Below are positions 29,949 through 41,991 of a stretch of DNA of 64,000 bases, piece by piece (position 1 is the first letter of the stretch; every line of letters begins with the position of its first letter). Origin of the DNA: Metridium senile (taxonomy: Eukaryota; Cnidaria; Anthozoa; Actiniaria; Metridiidae); the NCBI GenBank assembly GCA_949775045.1, contig OX459097.1, forward strand, positions 9,033,954 to 9,097,953. The letters are read 5' to 3'. Both the position numbers and the translations under genes were made by a program. The notes below the pieces were generated by a model that worked only from the letters and a program-made list of their open reading frames with translations, did not search any database and was not told the DNA's origin.

Positions 29949-31404
29949 TGTAAACTGTTATTTAAATAGGCTTCAGAAATTTTTGATTGTCCAAACTATT
30001 CAAACGAAAGGTCCTTGTTGATGTTAGCTGTAATTTAAAATAGGGTACGGTTAATTATTAGCAATTAACGTAAACAATGATTTACACGAGATTTGGCTAG
30101 ATAGTTTTAAAAGTGAATATATCAAAAATATAAAATAATAAAGAAACATGATCATGAGCCGTATCAAGGTCGAATTAATAAAAAAAATATTTATTTCACG
30201 AAATCCTGGTTAATAAGATAAATTTACCAGGAAAATGAATAAAACACATATTTTCCTAGAAATTATCATCCAATTAAATCGAAATTGGGTTCATTTTCTG
30301 CGTATTGTTCGGCTTGACGAAGCAGCATTAACTTGTTAACATTGATTTATATTTTTAGCAAAACGTATTTATCCGTATTGCAAAATATTGATAATTTCCT
30401 GAAATCAAATACACTTATATCCTATGAACATATGTTGCAATAATATTTTGGCCATCCTCGTCCTTTTTTTTCACCAGAAAATACAAGAATGTTGATATTG
30501 TTACCTGTTACCTGTTATTTGTGTATTTTTATTTTATTATTAAACCTGATTTTTGAAAATAAGGTCCGTCGTGCGACAAGAAAATAAGAATATGGCCTTT
30601 AATTTAAAAAATATATATCATGTTTAGTTTCATTTTCTCATAAAATAATACAATAAGTATTGTATGATATTGCTAATTCAAAAAAATCAGCTGCATGTAG
30701 TCATTTAAAACAATCAAACTTTTCTATTCGTACGTATTATTTTCGCAGAAAATATACAACTTACGTTATCAAAGACACTGTACTGGCAGTTCTTAAATTT
30801 AAAATTGATCCTGTTTTGAGCCATGTTATTTAATATAGTACCTACCTTTTCACATTAATGACTTTAGACAATCAACTTACAATTGCTCAAAGCAAGACTT
30901 CACTAATGATTCTACAGCTAATTGTCAGTTCTTCTAGCACAATCGTAGCCTAGCCGTCAGCTAGCAAAATGCTAGAATGGTTTGACAGTGGTCCAGCAGA
31001 ATTTCTACCGCACATGTCTTGGATTTGGTTTTTGGACGATTAATTATGCATCAATTAATACGGTTGGACTTATATTTTCCTTTTTTAGAATCGTAATACA
31101 CTAATCTATTTTGTATAGATTTATAGCATCATATACACATGCACATTGAATCGCTGTTGTGATTATATCATTGAACATATTTGTAATAATTTCATTTGTG
31201 ATTCCTCTTTAAGAGATGATTTTAAAGCAAGAATATTCCCTCTTAAATGACTGTAAGTATGTTAAGCGGCTTTAAATGTCACTTTTATGTATTAGTGGGT
31301 CAAATTCCTGAGGTTAAGTTAGACCATGCAACCTGCAGATACCTGCAAAGGTCTTTACCTCTCACACTTAGGACATTTTGGTTTTTACTTTAACCTATTT
31401 TTAA

Positions 31405-31556
31405 ACAGCTATTATTATAGTTATATGCAAATGTTTTTAACAATGGATTCAAGTCATGGCATTTGGGCATGCAAAAACAAAATCCCGACCCGAAAGCATC
31501 GACTTCAATCCATTGTTCAATATCATTTGCATAATAACTATAATGACAACTATTGA
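31405..31556. mobile_element. Foldback element around ATAGTTATATGCAAATG, copy 1
   Basis: AGCTATTATTATAGTTATATG is mirrored by ATTTGCATAATAACTATAATG; internal GGATTCAAGT / ACTTCAATCC are also inverted. A related copy lies at about 59775-59921 in an intron of the ninein gene. Confidence 0.7.
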
Positions 31557-31612
31557 AGACACCATTTCACGATTCTCGTGGTATAACATCAGCATTGATA
31601 GCGTGTAATATT

Positions 31613-31711
31613 TTCTTTAGAATTTGACTACAACCTGTGTAAAGATTTTCAATTGCTTGATGACTGTGTAGAATCCTTACGTTACTGCGGGCTGTAGTCA
31701 AATTCTAAAGA
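31613..31711. mobile_element. 99-bp foldback with TTCTTTAGAATTTGACTACA ends
   Basis: TTCTTTAGAATTTGACTACA and TGTAGTCAAATTCTAAAGAA are exact inverted ends around about 58 bp of mostly unrelated sequence. Confidence 0.8.
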
Positions 31712-33164
31712 ATATCCTTAAAATATTGCTGGTGCAGTCTGCAGGTTAATGATTTATTGTCCTATGATTGTTTTTTTTTTTTTCTGGGGCCTAGTTCAAA
31801 CGTCGCATCTAACATGTGATGGACCTAATCAGTGCAAATGAATTCAAACAATAGGTTTTGCACTTTTTGCATTAGATTCGGCACACGTGAAATAAGAAAA
31901 TAGAACACTTAATGTAAATACCGTTCATTCATTCATTCATTTCGTTTCATCCATTCGTTGCCTTGTTTAACTAGTTTTTGACGTTATGTTCTTCCTTTCT
32001 TTACTTTGTACATATTTGCTCTCAAATAAACATAATTTTTTTTTGCTTTCAATTTTATTACAAACTGCAGAACGGAACTCTAAAAATCACAACATTTAAT
32101 GACAATTGATTAAAAAGCGATTTGGTACGTTAATAATATATATCATTAATTAACGCTAAAGTTTAACCACCTTTAAACGAGGCTTTATCAGTTTCCCTAA
32201 ACGCTGATTAACAACCTAGTTACATATAGAGAAGGTTTTACAACATAAACCGTTGCCATAGAAACGAACCTGCGTTTACATAAACCAAGTATAGAACTGT
32301 TTATTAACCCTTTGAACAAATGTCACTTTTATTTGTTTCGGTCGGATTTTTCTTGTTTAATCTCATATTTTTATCATTATAATTTATGCAAAATTGTTCT
32401 GAGTTGTACATGTGTTTACCAAATGGAACAAGTGATCGATGTCAGTTTTTGCGAAGAATAAATAATCAATTTATAGTTTGAATAGCATAAATGACCAATT
32501 TATTCTTAAGAATAAATGATCGTTATATCGATCGAATGGAACAAAGTAGAATGAATGAATATGATCGAGTTTTAATGATCGAACGAATGATCATAACTGA
32601 TTTTAATGAATGCCTATTTAAGATCTAAAATCTACGGATTTAATTTATTAAAAGATCTGATAATGGATCACAAATAATATACAAGTTCATATTCCGTAAA
32701 TCTTACATGTAAATATAACGATTTATCTCTCAATCCAATATTCACCTCTGTGGAAAACGTTTCAAATAATATTATTTTCAAAAACTTCTAAACTTGGTAT
32801 ATCCGATAAATTTCATAAATCTAAAGATTGTTTAATCGTACTACTTTCCTTCGATCGTTAATTCCCTATCCATTCCCTCAATTCCAGTTTTAAAATGATA
32901 CCTACTTTCCGGAGAAAACATTGTTAATTCTGTAGAAAAGTGCGGACCGATATTAAACCATGGCCAAAGTGCGACGCAACTGTCTCCGTGTTTAACAAGG
33001 TTAACAACCCACGGACCCCATGTATTGTTTTTACAGTGTCACTTTTAATTTGCGCAAAGAAAAAAATATACACCAATGTACAAAATTTCAGACATGCATA
33101 TTGCGTATTCAAGTCTGAACTTATTATTCATTATAACTATAAATGGAAAATAGAGAGTAAACTA

Positions 33165-33640
33165 GTATAGGCTGCGTCAGTGTTTGATATAAACGATAGG
33201 TAATAGAATGAAATTTGTAACACCATAAAAAATAGAAATAGAAACTAGCGAGTAAACTAGTAAAGGCTACGTCGGTGCTTGATATAAACGATAGGTAATA
33301 GAATGAAATTTGTAACACCGTAAAAAATAGAAATAGAAACTAGCGAGTAAACTAGTAAAGGCTACGTCGGTGCTTGATATAAACGATAGGTAATAGAATG
33401 AAATTTGTAACACCGTAAAAAATAGAAATAGAAACTAGCGAGTAAACTAGTATAGGCTGCGTCGGTGTTTGATATAAACGATAGGTAATAGAATGAAATT
33501 TGTAACATCATAAAAAATAGAAATAGAAACTAGCAAGTAAACTAGTATAGGCTGCGTCGGTGTTTGATATAAACGATAGGTAATATAATGAAACTGGTAA
33601 CATCGTAAAAAAAGGTTGACTTAGCTTTACAGACGTTTCG
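33165..33640. repeat. Second 95-bp minisatellite, about five copies
   Basis: GGCT(G/A)CGTC(A/G)GTG recurs with starts at 33171, 33266, 33361, 33456 and 33551, exactly 95 bp apart. Each unit carries GATAGGTAATAGAATGAAAT and TTTGTAACACCGTAAAAAATA, the left half of the dispersed repeat at 9826. The array runs into a full copy of that repeat (33575-33664), so it probably arose by tandem amplification of its end. Confidence 0.92.
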
Positions 33641-34619
33641 AGCTTTAGCCCTTCGTCGGAGTAAAAGAGATAGGCTAAGAGATTTACTAAGAATAAATAT
33701 GAAGTATAGCTCTGCCTTATACATGTGTCCCATATTCGGATACAGTCATTTCTCGATAATTATAGTTAATTAGTTAAAAGCATGAAAAGTGAGATTTAAT
33801 TCAAGTTCAAACTACATCTAAAATAAAAATTTATAATTATTGCTTTGCGGGATTTGGAGTTTTCAAAATGTTCAGTATCATAGAAATAACATTTAATATA
33901 ACATATAATATAGATGATAATAATTTGTTGGACTTGCATGTATGTAATGTTTATATTTTTTTTGGCGGATTTTCAGCAAATAGTTAGTCAGCTAGATTTA
34001 TACTGTTGTCGTAAACGAAATTAATGACCGATGTATTCTTATTTTAAGTATTCTTATTCTTGGATTTGTTTTGGTTTTGCTCGATTGCAGTGATTTCTCA
34101 ATAGTTAATAACGTGAATATATCAGAAGCTAGAAATACTAACTGTATGCGCAAAGTACATCTATATTGATAATCTGTGATTTCCATTTTCCGATTTTCAA
34201 TTTGCAAATCACGACGCAAGATTTCTTTGCGGGTCACTATTTTTATGTCTTAAAGATACCACTTAGCTATAATTGAGCTGAATATTTTGCTTGTTTTTCT
34301 GTATGATATCTTGGAGTTCTGTCAAAACGTTTCATCTTTTCTATTTATGTATTTCATTATTTGCAACGGCTATTTATTCACATAGAGCGACTTAGAATAG
34401 GACGAAAATTAACATTATTACTCAGCTTTTCCTTACCTCATCGCCGAGTCTCCATATGTGGTTCCATTGCAATTGTTAATTATAATCCATTTTGATTTTT
34501 TTTAACTAAGTACACTTCAAAATAAACTTATTTTTGGTTAAACCATAAGGACATACGGGGTTTTTAATATCCGGGTTACTGACAAGTAAAGTATTATTGC
34601 ATTTATTTAGAAAAGGTGA

Positions 34620-35380
34620 CGAAGAAGATAGCACTGGCTGTGATGACACTAGTGATGATCATGATGCATAATGGTAATGATAATATTTTGGTTGATGCAC
34701 GATAATGATGACAATGGTGATGAAGATGACACTGGTAATGATGATGATGACACTAGTGATGATCAATATGATGGTAATGATAATATTGTGGTTGATGCAT
34801 GGTAATGATGACAATGGTGATGAAGATGACACTGGTAATGATGATGACACGTACACTGGTGGTGATGATGATGATGACACTAGTGATGATCAATATGATG
34901 GTAATGATAATATTGTGGTTGATGCATGATAATGATGACAATGGTGATGAAGATGACACTGGTAATGATGATGACACGTACACTGGTGGTGATGATGATG
35001 ATGACACTAGTGATGATCAGTATGATGGTAATGATAATATTGTGGTTGATGCATGGTAATGATGACAATGGTGATGAAGATGACACTGGTAATGATGATG
35101 ACACGTACACTGGTGGTGTGATGATGATGATGATGATCAAGATGCATGATGGTAATGATAATATTGTGGTTGATGCACGGTAATGATAACAATGGTGATC
35201 AAGATGACACTGGTAATGATGATGACACGTGCACTGGCGGTGATGACGCTAGTGATGATGACGACGGTGATGATGGCAATGGTAATGATGACGACGGTGA
35301 TGATGGCAATGGCAATGATGGTAACAACACTGGTGATGAAGATGACACTGGCAACGATGTCACGTGCACTGGTGATGATA
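34620..35380. repeat. 127-bp GAT-rich minisatellite
   Basis: GTTGATGCA recurs at 34691, 34791, 34918, 35045 and 35169 (periods 100, 127, 127, 124). Units contain GATGACACTGGTAATGATGA, CACGTACACTGGTGGTGATG and GATAATATTGTGGTTGATGC. The acidic open frames reported across it shift between units, because 127 is not a multiple of three, so it is not coding. Confidence 0.93.
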
Positions 35381-35384
35381 TAAT

Positions 35385-35682
35385 AATAATGATAATGGAA
35401 GGCGCTTATATAGCGCACTATACGTAGTCTCAGTGCGCTTTACAGACACTTGCATATTAAGGCGCCATTGGCATTTACAATCATGAGATATTAATAGTAT
35501 GTTATGCTTCCAATTTGAAATAGGCTGTTGAACCGGGAGACAATCCCCTACTCTTTGCGAATAGTTCAACAGGTTCTTTAATGTCCCCCATATGCAGATT
35601 AGTCAAGGGTTGGGAGACAAGACCTACGATTTGACGTCATATCAGAGAAGGCGTGAAAGTCTAACCATTTGCAGGTTTTATC

Positions 35683-35713
<31 letters not shown>

Positions 35714-35812
35714 TAAGACCCCGAGTGTTGGTCCGGCCGGGAATCGAACCCGGGCCTCCCGCACAACAGACCGATGCTCAACCAACTGCGCCAATCGGGC
35801 GGCGGTTTAAGA
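35385..35812 (-). mobile_element. tRNA-derived SINE, near full length
   Basis: Reading on the minus strand, the head at about 35812-35735 is tRNA-like: GGCGCAGTTGGTTGAGC (A box) and GGTTCGATTCCC (B box), 30-40 bp apart. A body follows with AGGGGATTGTCTCCCGG, then a tail with TGTAAAGCGCACTGAG and GCGCTATATAAGCGCC, ending in ATT triplets. The tRNA part lacks a proper acceptor stem, so it is not a functional tRNA. A separate plus-strand tail fragment (about 35830-35910, AAGCACCTTGGACAATTTGG ... GCGCTATATAAATAAAC) lies next to it. Confidence 0.85.
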
Positions 35813-37318
35813 TATGAAGACGACAATAGTGATTGCAGATATTGTAAATAGATTAGTATAGTTGTAAAGCACCTTGGACAATTTGGATATGAGCGCTATA
35901 TAAATAAACATTATTGTGATGAAGATGACACTGGCAACGATGTCACATGCACTGGTGATGATGAAGCTGATAATGCGTTGACGACGGTGACCATGATGAA
36001 CGTTATGGTAATCGTATAAGAGAAAACGCTCACTTTTGGCAAACTATATGACAAACACAGAGACTGACACACACTTTAAATCCAACTGATAAAAAACTTT
36101 AATAATATTTGATATATATTCATGATTGATTGATGTCATCATAATTTAAGTATATTCACAAAATCGATGAATAGTATGATTGATTGATTGATTGATTGAT
36201 CGACATAACTGCCGTTTTAATAAAGCTTGACAGTGACTCATTAGCTTTTGGATCGCTAACGCAAATATTTCAAAACGTTCTATACGTTATGAATAGCAAC
36301 GAACTGATGCCATAATTAGAATGGTGTCTGTTATGAAAGACTAACAGAAGAATTTGTAATTCGGAAAACGCTAATGAGGAAGTGCAAAGTTTATTTATGA
36401 ATGTCCTTTAAAATACAGTTTTTCTGTATTTTGGGAATAAATTTAAGTTCGATAAATTTATAGTAATATTTACAAACGAACTGTGTATGCCGAATTGGAG
36501 TAAGTTTCATTTAGAACGTTTGATCACTAGAAAAATAGGAATAGAAATTTTCTGCAATGTACACTAATCATAGTATATTACAATATAACATTATTATATG
36601 AAAACCATGCATGTTTGATACTGTAGCAAAAATTGAGACGCAAGAAAAGTGGTTTAATTCAGCCACTAGCTGTGTATAAAAGACCGGCCGAATTTTGACA
36701 AATTGATTACTGCTTCGAATTGACTTCGAAGTAAAATATTTAAAGGTTTTAAAGTGAATTTTCACAATGATGATTTGAAGCGTATGTTAACATAAACGAA
36801 CACAGCAAAAGAGCATATACATATAAATATTATTATCTTGAGTTAACTAGGCCCAAGATATACTACTTATATCCTGACATGCTTCCAAACATTACAGAAA
36901 GGAATGTAAGAGAAACGAACGAATGAATGAGAACGAAAGGGAAGTATTTTCCTCAAAATATTAATTGGGAAACTACAATCGAATTTTAAGAGTTTTCTTT
37001 CACAAACTAGAACATATGTTAGGAAACTTAAAAATTTTAAAAAATAGAGAGATTAAAGAACGAGATAAACAATAGAAGAAACGAAAAATGAAAGAAAACA
37101 AAATTAAATCAAATGTCAATTTATGTCTAAGAAAGTTTTGGAAGGGTAATAGCTTATCTAAGTATGTATGTTTTTGTTATAAAAACGATTTTAGATTTTA
37201 TGTTGCATGGGATCAACGTCAATTTTCTAAGACTTTTCAACAAAATACTAAGTGTTTTTCATGAAAGAAATTTAGTTAATGTTTTTCAGCATGTCAAGTA
37301 TTTTCTGTTTCTGTGTAT

Positions 37319-37522
37319 TTAGGCGATGGCATTCGCGCCACATAGTTTTGATATAACTCTCTGTAGTGCTCGTTTTTGCTCCATCAACTGGCGTAGATTT
37401 TTTTCTGCTTTTTTCTCGTTTGCTTCTGTTTGTTGCAAAGCCTTTGTGAGTTTGGCGTTTTCTATGTACAACTCGTGCACTAGCGTGTCCGATCGGGTAT
37501 TTCTCATCTCGGAGTGTTGAAG
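37319..37522 (-). other. NIN: Last exon of the ninein gene: C-terminal module
   Basis: 67 codons plus TAA. The segment HELYIENAKLTKALQQTE, a Lys/Glu-rich stretch, then LMEQKRALQRVISKLC corresponds to the end of human NIN (KDLYVENAQLLKALEVTE) and NINL (KELYVENAHLVRALQATE). The protein stops 9 residues after the final ISKL. The strict conservation makes this exon the best anchor for the gene's identity. Confidence 0.93.
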
Positions 37523-40500
37523 CTGGAAAGAAAACAGACATTCGTTTTAGCTGGTTGTAAATAGGGCAAACTGAAAGAAGGAACATGAGAAAGTAAATGG
37601 AAAAACATAGGGAGGATAGACGAATACACAAGAGCAAGAGAGAGCAAGTTGGAAATAATGTTGAAGAGAACGAGCAACTAGTAAGGATGGAGCAAAGAAA
37701 ACAAGCAGGCACAAAAGGTAAAGGGAGGAACAAGTAATCAGAACGAATCAGAGATGAAAAAGACGAGGGAAGGGATGTTACAAGCATGCAACAATAAGAG
37801 CACTACGTACATCAGGAAGGATATGTATACCATGCATATGATTTTTATAACACACATATATATATACACACTTAATTTCTTTATTATTTTTACTATTAAT
37901 ACAGTTGTAAGAGTTTTGAGACGTAGTATGAAACTCCAAATTCATTTTATTATTATTGTTATTTAAATATGGACTAAAGATTCATCAAAGTACAAATAAA
38001 GGTTTGAAGAATATGATGACAAATAATAATAAAAAAGAAAACAAATCTCGCAAAAAGACAACAAAGGATTTAATTCAAAAATCACACAAGCATCTTGCCA
38101 AAAGAAAGAAATGAGACAAGCATAAATTCTTGACAAAATACATAAGAACATGATGACTACAAATGATCAATCACAAATAACCAAAATCTTGCCAAAAGAA
38201 GCAAAGGTCTTACCTGTTTGCTAATTCTTGCTACATGTTCATCTAATGATTCTCGAGCTTCCTTCACCTTCATAGCCATGGCCATCTTTTGTGTTTCAAG
38301 ATCGTTGATTCTCTTCTCCCACAACTGACTGGCGCTCTCCAGTTCACGAACACGTCGAGTTTTTTCCTCAAGCTACAAAATAAACAAAGAAAATTAAACA
38401 TTTGATATGTTGGAAGTCCTTCAAGTACTTAACTTGAGAGCATATTAAGTTATGACGGCGAATCTGGATTGGCCATCGTTTCCTTTTATCGTCTCCGTTC
38501 CTCTCCCCAGTCTTCCTCTTATTCGTTTCCCTTTCTTCAAAAGGCAGTGAAAGAATGAATAAAGAAAGTGACAGAGAAAGTATTCTTAGAAACCAAGGAG
38601 ACGGATTTCAAGATTACACAGATTTTGTTGGCTTTTGGTACGTTTTTCGGCAAACGTGTGAAAAGCAGGTAGGAAGAAGCCACAGTTCAAGTACAAGTTT
38701 TGTTGAGCAAAAATACTCTGGTGCATTTGAGTTGTAAGTAAACTTTAGCAGAAATTGAGAAAGAAGAGGTCAATTTAGAGGGAGATGAGAATATAACAAA
38801 GAGAAAGATGGATACAAGCGATCATTTAGTATACTTACTTCACCAAAGAGCTCAAGAGTAGCTGCACTTTCAATAGACGGAGCAAAGCTTAGATCAGCCT
38901 CGTCTATGTCAGCCTAATCGTCATAGATGGAGAAAGACAAAGAAAGAAAATAGAAAACATACAAGCAACAGTACAAGTAGACAGTGTGTAAATTTTGCAA
39001 AACTCGTATCAAAGATATTGTATGCAATCTTGAAAAAAATGCCATTACTATGTATGGTATTGTAAGTGAGAAGTAACAAAAGATTAGCGCGAGAGATTTT
39101 TTCTTTTTTTTAACAGGTTGAGATCGCAACAGAACGATAGGCATATCTTTGATACGTGCTTGTTGGATAGGTAACATGACATCTAAAAGACGTCTTCCAA
39201 GTGTACGGCAACATTTGAAACTAGTGCCTGGTATTAGAACTTGAATGAGATCGTTTTCTAAGTAAGCTCCCATCGAACTGATGAGAAGGCCATACAAGAC
39301 CATATATCAGAGAGTAAGAGAAAGAATTTCAGAGAGTTTCAAAGTGAAACTCAGGAATCTCAACAAGGATGCAAGAATACCCAACAATACAACACAAAAA
39401 ATGATTATGTAATCATGATTTTAACATCACCACCATCATCTTCATTATAATCATCATCATCATCATCCTTATCATATTCATCTTTCTTATAATCTTATCA
39501 TCATCATGATTGTCAATAGGATCATTAGCATCATGATTATCAAAAATGATCACCGCCATAACCATCATCATCATTATCATCACCACCATCATCATCATTA
39601 TCATCACCACCATCATCATCATTATCATCACCACCATCATCATCATTGTCATCCTCGTCATTCTCATCCTCATCATCATCAAAACCACCGCTACAAATCA
39701 TCATCATCACCATCAAGGTCATGATTATCAATTGGTTAATTATCATCATGATTATCAAAAATGATCACCTCCATCACCATCATCATTATCATCACCACCA
39801 TCATTCTAATCCTCGTCATTCTAATCCTCATCATCATCAAGGTCATGATTATCAATAGGATCATTATCATTAGCACCATCAAGGTCATGATTATCAATAG
39901 GATAATTATCATCATCATCAGACCCACAAACGTACCTTCTTATTAAGCGATATAACCTCTGCCTTAGCTTCATTAAAGACTTTCTCTCTCAATGCTTGGT
40001 CCCGCTCGCTAGAAATATTCGCGCGATGTAACTGGTCACGCAACTCGGAAATGTCACGCTGGTGTTTCGACCTTGCAGTTTCAAGCTCAGTGGTTGCTAC
40101 CATTATCTGTAAGGAAAGATAATATGTTGGAACTAAAGAATTAAAGTAATATATATGGAAACTAGCCAACAAACTAGCATACATCCTCGGGAACCCAGGG
40201 GTATTCTTCTGTCGCTCGTTTCTCGCTTTCACAACATATACCTCTGGGAACGTAGTCTGTTGGAGCTTGTTCCGGAAGTCAAAATTCAGCTCTTTCCTGA
40301 TTGGTCGACCTTATTAGGTCGACCAATGAAAATCAAGATAACCATTCAAAGAAAGTCGTTAAATAAGTTTGAATTTTGACTTCTGGAACAAGCTCCAACA
40401 GACTACGTTCCCAGGGGTATATGTTGTGGAAGCGAGAAACGAGCGACAGAAGAATACCCCTGGGTTCCCGAGGATGACTAGCATAGAGCTAAAGCTCGAA

Positions 40501-41952
40501 ACGTCAGTAAAGTTAAGTCAACATTTTTTAGGTTTTTGTAAATGTTTTCGTCACTCGATATAGATGTAATTTGTCAATTATTATTTACACTCGACGAAAC
40601 ATACTTGACAAATTAAATTTTTCACGTTATTACAAATTGTATCATATTACCTATCAGTTACAGTATTAGTAAGGAAATAATGTAATACAGCTAGTGTATC
40701 TCAGGGTACCATAAGGCTTTTGAAAGAGTATTGAATTTTGGGCGGAATATATGGTGTGGTGGTTTACCGCGCGCCTCTCACCGCTGTGATCCAGGTTTGA
40801 ATACCGGCTTGGGCATAGATTATATGTGAGTTGAGTTGTTTGATGTGCTGTTCTCTCAAATGTCAAATGTTGTTTTCTCCGGGTTATCCGGTTTTCCTCC
40901 CTCCGTAAAAATCAACGTGTGAGCAGAGTTGTGTGATAAATAGTTAATGTAGGGGTAGTGAGTGCGAGTCGTTCCTATTTAAGAGTAGGACACTTGTGTC
41001 TGGCTAGAAGAATTGTGACGTTAAAAAATGGATTTATTTCAGAATAAACTGACCCAGCAACAATATTACTATTTTTTTTTTACTCTGACAAAGGGTAATG
41101 TCAGTAAATTTAAGTCAATATTTTTTACGGTGTTACAAATTTAATTCTATTACTTACTATTACATTACATTACCAACGATGAAACTTGAAACAACAATAA
41201 ATTAAAACATGTAACTTACCACTCACGGTACAGATAATGATATGAACACGGCAAGAACGATAAGAACACGGTACACACGTATACAACACGGAACACAGAG
41301 GCAAATATTCACACAACGAAGTCTTTAGCTAATGTAATCTAAAATATCATGTTAGCAAATATACTATAAGGGATCCCGAGGGAGGACCCGCAGTTAACGG
41401 GATCAATGATGATGGAGGAGGACTTAGCTGCTGACCTCTTTATGTGCTATATTATCCTCCTACTAGTAAGGCAGCTAAGCTTTTAGAAAGACCATCATCA
41501 TCATTACTGCTATCCTCATTATATATAAGTATTATTGCTGTCATTACTGTAATGTCGTCATTATTAAGTTGTGAAAATTCACATCATTATTATTTTCTTC
41601 CATCGCCATCACTATCAACATTAGTATCACCATCATCTTCACCATCATCGTGATCATTATCATCTTTATCACCATCATAATGATAATAGTCCCTTCTACT
41701 GTCCCCTACGGCATCTGGTTAGGTAGCCGGGCCTTTGCATTGAAGCGAACGATATTAAAAGGTCTCTATCATTTCCAGCTCAACGTGCGTCTCGATTCGA
41801 TGCAAAGGCCTGGCTACCTATCAAGATGGCGCATGGAACTGTGAAGGGGGCTATCATGCATCATATCATCATCAATCATTATCAATCTTCATCATCATCA
41901 TCATCATCATCATATCATCATCATCATCATCATATCATCATCAATCATTATC

Positions 41953-41991
<39 letters not shown>

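Larger units (their letters stand above)
29949..37318. other. Intergenic region between the two ninein-type genes
   Basis: No exon found. 29.95-31.3 kb and 35.9-37.3 kb are AT-rich. In between lie a repeat pair-mate (31405-31556), a small foldback (31613-31711), a 95-bp minisatellite (about 33165-33640), a 127-bp minisatellite (34620-35380) and SINE sequence (35385-35910). The promoter of the 1518-aa gene should lie just right of 29948, but I see no clear core element. Confidence 0.6.

Noticed and set aside
34620..35380. CRISPR-like regular repeat array
   Set aside because: Period 127 bp with diverged GAT-rich units and no constant short repeat with unique spacers; the genome is eukaryotic. 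It is a minisatellite.
35735..35812. Possible tRNA gene on the minus strand
   Set aside because: A and B boxes are present, but there is no proper acceptor stem and the sequence continues into a SINE body and tail.
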